Both the position numbers and the translations under genes were made by a program. Of a stretch of DNA of 64,000 bases, positions 62,139 through 64,000 are shown piece after piece; the stretch's first letter is position 1; each line of letters opens with the position of its first letter. Source of the DNA: CAYOZN01 sp964408455 (lineage in GTDB: Bacteria; Planctomycetota; Phycisphaerae; UBA1845; UTPLA1); NCBI GenBank assembly GCA_964408455.1, contig CAYOZN010000008.1, forward strand, positions 62,001 through 126,000, written 5' to 3'. A model generated the notes under the pieces. That model had not been told where the DNA came from and searched no databases. It saw only the letters and a list, made by a program, of their open reading frames with translations.

Positions 62139-63643
62139 CGCTGCTGGCCGAACAACTTGAAGCGGTCCGGTCGGCGGACGCGTGCGACTTTTCCGGTCGC
62201 GTGTTGTCTCTGTCGGGGATGACGGTGCAGGCCGTCGGCCTTCGCGCGCCGGTGGGCGCCCTGTGTCGCATCGAGACGGGGCCGGGTCGCTTCATTGCGG
62301 CCGAGGTGATCGGCTTTCGAAACGAATTCACGCTGCTCATGCCGCTGGTCGAGGCCCAGGGCCTGACGCGCGGTCAGCGCGTGCATCACGTGACCAGCGC
62401 CCAGAAGGTGCCGGTGGGGCCGATGCTGCTTGGGCGCGTCGTCGGGGCCATGGGCGAGGCGGTGGATCATCGCGAGCCGATCGCGGCCGACACCTACTAT
62501 CCGCTCCATCGCGTCGCTCCCGATGCCATGAAGCGGCCGCGCATCGATCGGCCGCTGTCGGTGGGCATACGCTCGATCAACGCGATGCTGACGCCCGGCC
62601 GCGGGCAGCGTCTGGGCGTCTTCGCCGGCACCGGCGTCGGGAAGAGCGTGCTGCTGGGCATGATGGCCCGCCGCACGGCCGCCGATGTCACCGTCATTGC
62701 ACTGGCGGGTGAACGCGGCCGCGAGGTGCAGGACTTTCTCCAGAAAGACCTCGGCCCCGAGGGCCTGAAGCGGTCCGTTATTGTCGTCAGCACTTCAGAT
62801 CAATCGCCACCGCTGCGGCTGCGGGCCTGCTTTACCGCGACGGCCATCGCCGAGTACTTCCGCGACCAGGGGGCTGATGTGCTCCTGCTTGCCGATTCCG
62901 TCACGCGAGCCGCCATGGCCGCCCGCCAGATCGGTCTGGCCGCGGGCGAACCGCCTGCGTCGAAGGGATATCCGCCCAGCGTCTTCGCCATGCTCCCGCG
63001 TCTGCTGGAACGCAGCGGTCGGACGGAGCACGGCAGCATCACGGGTCTATATACCGTCCTCGTGGAGGGCGACGATCTGAACGATCCGGTCTCGGATGCC
63101 GTGCGCGGGATCCTGGATGGGCACGTGGTGCTTTCGCGGCGGCTGGCCAATCGCGGGCTATATCCTGCAATCAGCGTGCTGGAGAGCATCAGTCGCGTGA
63201 TGCCGGACATCGTCGACGCGCCGCAGATGCAGGCGGCGCAGTCCATCAAGCGCCTGATGGCGGTCTGGGAGGAGATCGAAGACCTGGTGAACATCGGCGC
63301 CTACGCCTCGGGCACCAATGCCGAGTACGACCTGGCCATCCGGATGCGTCCGGCGATCGAGACGTTCCTGAGGCAAGGCATCGACGAGGGATTTGACTTC
63401 GACGCGTCGCGGGCCGGGCTGATGGCACTGCTGGACGAGATGAACAAGGGCGCGGAGGCCATTCGCGGGGCGGCCCGCCATCAAGCGGTTGAGGGCCCGC
63501 GTGCGGCCGCCGACCAGGCGCCGGCAGCGTCCCGGCCCGCTCCACCGGCCGCCAGGCCTGCGACAGGCAAAGCGCCGGCAAAGCCCGCGGCCGCTCCGGC
63601 CAGGGCCACCGCGGCGCCGCGCAAGGCGCCTGCAAGACGCTGA
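62135..63643 (+). CDS. fliI: Flagellum-specific ATPase FliI
   Basis: 502 residues. ATPase of the flagellar type III export apparatus. Walker A AGTGVGKS at 164-171, Walker B DVLLLADSVTRAAMAARQIGLAAGEPP, and SGRTEHGSITGLYTVLVEGDDLNDPVSDAVRGILDGHVVLSR is the standard beta-type signature. About 55 extra residues at the C-terminus (from about 448) are rich in Ala, Pro, Lys and Arg; ordinary FliI ends near 440. The start overlaps the fliH stop by ATGA. fliJ follows after 61 bases. Confidence 0.95.
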   Translation: MTLLAEQLEAVRSADACDFSGRVLSLSGMTVQAVGLRAPVGALCRIETGPGRFIAAEVIGFRNEFTLLMPLVEAQGLTRGQRVHHVTSAQKVPVGPMLLGRVVGAMGEAVDHREPIAADTYYPLHRVAPDAMKRPRIDRPLSVGIRSINAMLTPGRGQRLGVFAGTGVGKSVLLGMMARRTAADVTVIALAGERGREVQDFLQKDLGPEGLKRSVIVVSTSDQSPPLRLRACFTATAIAEYFRDQGADVLLLADSVTRAAMAARQIGLAAGEPPASKGYPPSVFAMLPRLLERSGRTEHGSITGLYTVLVEGDDLNDPVSDAVRGILDGHVVLSRRLANRGLYPAISVLESISRVMPDIVDAPQMQAAQSIKRLMAVWEEIEDLVNIGAYASGTNAEYDLAIRMRPAIETFLRQGIDEGFDFDASRAGLMALLDEMNKGAEAIRGAARHQAVEGPRAAADQAPAASRPAPPAARPATGKAPAKPAAAPARATAAPRKAPARR

Positions 63644-63704
63644 AGTGAAACGAACAGGCTCCGGGCGATGCGACAATTCGCCCGCGCTATGGAAGTGAGA
63701 CTGC

Positions 63705-64000
63705 ATGGCTGCGACGACTGCATTCCGATTTGAGACGCTGCTGCACCTGCGGAAGCTCCGCGAGCAGGAGCGGCAGCGTGCCGTGGCCGCGCGGCTGGCG
63801 GCCATTCATCGGCTGGAGGAACGCCGCACGGCGCTCATGCGCCGCATCGATGAGGAGAGCGCAGCCGCGCGCGATGCACTGCGACTCGAGGCGGTCGATC
63901 TGGATCAGCTTCGGTTCGGCCGCCACTGGGTCACGCGGCTTCGTCGCGGCGTGCTCGAGACGCAGGCCGAAATATCGACGCACCGCGCCATCCTCGCGCA
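63705..64000 (+). CDS. fliJ: Flagellar protein FliJ, partial at window end
   Basis: At least 98 residues, cut by the window end. Begins MAATTAFRFETLLHLRKLREQERQRAVAARLA, the FliJ pattern of an F-x-L-L-x-L-R-x-x-x-E-x-x near the N-terminus, followed by a long charged coiled coil. FliJ is the central stalk of the FliI ATPase and an export chaperone. Its position directly after fliI supports the call. A G/A-rich stretch lies upstream without a perfect ribosome site. Confidence 0.85.
   Translation, partial: MAATTAFRFETLLHLRKLREQERQRAVAARLAAIHRLEERRTALMRRIDEESAAARDALRLEAVDLDQLRFGRHWVTRLRRGVLETQAEISTHRAILA

Overview
The window is 64 kb of GC-rich DNA (roughly two thirds G+C by eye). It most likely comes from a flagellated, Gram-negative-type member of the Planctomycetota. 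That assignment is an inference. It rests on a sensor-type beta-propeller protein ending in a dockerin, a PQQ-like propeller protein, a signal peptidase I with a very large insertion, many exported HEAT/TPR/coiled-coil proteins of unknown function, long gene-poor spacers and short dispersed palindromes. No rRNA, tRNA, CRISPR array, transposase or phage gene was seen.

Left part (1-17 kb): an acylating methylmalonate-semialdehyde dehydrogenase; a DUF433/DUF5615 toxin-antitoxin-like pair; a membrane protein with a four-Cys motif; a propeller-dockerin protein; an ArsR-SRPBCC operon with a perfect palindrome over the regulator's start; a 1,235-residue OstA/LptC-like protein; motA-motB; and a PQQ-propeller/membrane-protein pair.

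Middle (17-36 kb): a valyl-tRNA synthetase gene riddled with in-frame repeat insertions; a DUF151 nuclease overlapping a GHMP-kinase-like gene that seems to have lost its ATP-site motifs; a NeuC-type UDP-GlcNAc 2-epimerase; a VapBC pair; a membrane-anchored coiled-coil protein; aroA; a HEAT-repeat protein; an exported coiled-coil protein with a clear intrinsic terminator; a lone RCK_N protein; truB; and two paralogous lipoproteins.

Right-centre (36-54 kb): an ABC permease and ATPase separated by an antiparallel sialidase-like lipoprotein gene; a possible polysaccharide cluster (processive GT2, lipoprotein, GH20); lptB; signal peptidase I; a diacylglycerol-kinase-like lipid kinase; an alpha-toroid protein; and a TPR protein.

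Right end (54-64 kb): a flagellar locus in canonical order. It runs flgN-like, a soluble histidine kinase and its sigma-54 activator, then flgB-flgC-fliE-fliF-fliG-fliH-fliI-fliJ (cut by the window end). A textbook sigma-54 promoter lies directly before flgB, so the adjacent two-component pair probably switches on basal-body and export-apparatus genes. The MotA/MotB stator genes lie apart, near 13 kb.

All function calls come from reading motifs and sequence character. No database search was possible.
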